Source: Gemmatimonadota bacterium (lineage in GTDB: Bacteria > Gemmatimonadota > Gemmatimonadetes > Gemmatimonadales > GWC2-71-9). From it: DNA of 6,758 nt. Below the pieces are notes generated by a model that made no database searches, was not told where the DNA came from, and saw nothing but the letters and a program-made list of their open reading frames with translations. The stretch spans positions 1 to 6,758 of the forward strand of contig SMVY01000023.1 in NCBI GenBank assembly GCA_004357415.1. The letters run 5' to 3'. Numbering within the stretch: the stretch's first letter is position 1; every line of letters starts with the position of its first letter. The position numbers and the translations under genes were made by a program. Of the stretch, positions 5,747 to 6,758 are shown one piece after another.

Positions 5747-6758
5747 ATGACCGACGAGCTGCAACGCAAACTCGACAACCTCCCCGACATCCCGGGCGTG
5801 TACCTGTGGAAGGACCGCCAGGGCACGGTCATCTACGTGGGCCAGGCCAAGCGTTTGCGCCCGCGAACCAAGAGCTACTTCGCCCCCGGCGACCATTCCC
5901 CCAAGGACCTCCTCCTGCGGGAGCACATCGCCGACATCGACACCATCGTGGTCGAGAGCGAAGCGGAGTCTCTCCTCCTCGAAAACAACCTCATCAAGGA
6001 ATACCAGCCGCGATTCAACGTCCGCCTCAAGGACGACAAGAGCTACCCTTCCATCGCCGTCACCCTGGCGGACCCGTTCCCCCGGGTACTGGTCACCCGG
6101 CGCCGTGACATTCGCGGCGCCCGGTACTTCGGCCCTTACACCGATGTCGGCACCCTGCGGCGCACCCTCGGCTTGGTCCGGCGACTGTTTCAAGTCCGTA
6201 GTTGCTCCGACGACTTGCCGCGCCAGCGCCGCGACCGCCCCTGCCTGGACTACTACATCGGCAAGTGCCGGGCGCCGTGTGTCGGCTGGCAGGAGGTGGC
6301 GGCGTATCGGGCGATGATCGACGAGGTGCTGTATTTCCTCAAGGGGCACACCACCGACGTCCGCTCGCACGTGCGCCGGCTGATGGCGGAGGCGAGCGAG
6401 CGCCTAGACTACGAGCGAGCGGCCGCCCTGCGCGATACCCTCACCTGGCTGGAACAACTCGAATCTCCCGCGGCGGTCGAAACCATCGGCACCGGAGCGG
6501 CCGATGTGGTCGGCTACGCCCGGGATGGCAACGACGCGGTGGGCGTCATTCTCCGTGTCCGCGAGGGGAAGGTCCTGTCGCGCGATCACCGTTTCCTCGA
6601 GAACGTCGCCGACACCAACGACGCTGACGTCCTGAGCGCGTTCATGACTCGCTACTACCTCCCGGTGGAGGACCGCGCCCGGAGGGTGATCCTCCCGTTC
6701 CTGCCGGCCGGTTCGACGGCCCTCGAACAGCTGCTCGATCCCGCCCGGCTATTGGTAC
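5747..6758 (+). CDS. uvrC: Excinuclease ABC subunit UvrC, N-terminal part (runs off window end)
   Basis: Nuclease subunit of UvrABC nucleotide excision repair, making the incisions on both sides of a DNA lesion bound by UvrB. The 337 complete codons present are about the first half of a protein usually around 600-650 aa. The N-terminal GIY-YIG nuclease domain shows PGVY (16-19), YVG (30-32), R40, and the metal-binding glutamate E79 in LLLENN. Four cysteines at 153, 166, 174 and 178 match the spacing of the Fe-S cluster ligands reported for E. coli UvrC. A UVR motif that contacts UvrB occupies about 203-238 (ending YERAAALRDTLTWLEQL). The RNase H-like endonuclease domain and helix-hairpin-helix lie mostly or wholly beyond the window. 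ATG 5747 is preferred because MTDELQRKLDNLPDIPGVY begins as the family does. There is no Shine-Dalgarno sequence upstream, and the leader contains the large palindrome. Confidence 0.96.
   Translation, partial: MTDELQRKLDNLPDIPGVYLWKDRQGTVIYVGQAKRLRPRTKSYFAPGDHSPKDLLLREHIADIDTIVVESEAESLLLENNLIKEYQPRFNVRLKDDKSYPSIAVTLADPFPRVLVTRRRDIRGARYFGPYTDVGTLRRTLGLVRRLFQVRSCSDDLPRQRRDRPCLDYYIGKCRAPCVGWQEVAAYRAMIDEVLYFLKGHTTDVRSHVRRLMAEASERLDYERAAALRDTLTWLEQLESPAAVETIGTGAADVVGYARDGNDAVGVILRVREGKVLSRDHRFLENVADTNDADVLSAFMTRYYLPVEDRARRVILPFLPAGSTALEQLLDPARLLV

Overview
The window is a GC-rich, densely packed bacterial chromosome segment. All seven genes lie on the + strand: the 3' part of a glutamate dehydrogenase gene, rlmH, a class I SAM methyltransferase gene, bshC, a small membrane/coiled-coil protein gene, murJ, and the 5' part of uvrC. 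I see no transposase, integrase, phage gene, CRISPR array, tRNA or rRNA. The combination of bacillithiol synthesis (bshC), RlmH and a MurJ of the 'NLLQNLFGEG' type suggests a high-GC lineage such as Gemmatimonadota, or a deep-branching Actinomycetota group such as Acidimicrobiia. This placement is inference from memory of the families and is not certain.

Layout. Positions 1-1295 hold a dehydrogenase-rlmH pair sharing one base (TGATG), so the two are probably translationally coupled. A 101-base gap (1296-1396) contains three copies of a 10-base word, two direct and one inverted, and an inner near-palindrome. Positions 1397-3636 hold a methyltransferase-bshC pair overlapping as ATGA. A predicted promoter lies in the last codons of bshC, spaced so that transcription would begin on the A of the next gene's ATG (3646), which predicts a leaderless mRNA. 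That gene (93 aa, one membrane segment plus a leucine-zipper-like coiled coil) is followed closely by murJ, the lipid II flippase, whose start codon is ambiguous (TTG 3960 or CTG 3924). Between murJ and uvrC lies a 260-base non-coding gap dominated by a relatively AT-rich imperfect palindrome of about 207 bases (5523-5729). uvrC then runs off the right edge.

Functions. The genes cover nitrogen metabolism (glutamate dehydrogenase), ribosome modification (RlmH), low-molecular-weight thiol synthesis (BshC, perhaps with a methylating partner), cell-wall precursor export (MurJ with a possible small partner) and nucleotide excision repair (UvrC). The points most worth a second look are the large palindrome before uvrC, the tight methyltransferase-bshC coupling (possible methylated bacillithiol), the leaderless promoter with the small zipper protein ahead of murJ, and a MurJ that appears to lack two of the arginines important in the E. 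coli enzyme. I found no clearly new multi-gene system; most of the window is housekeeping.
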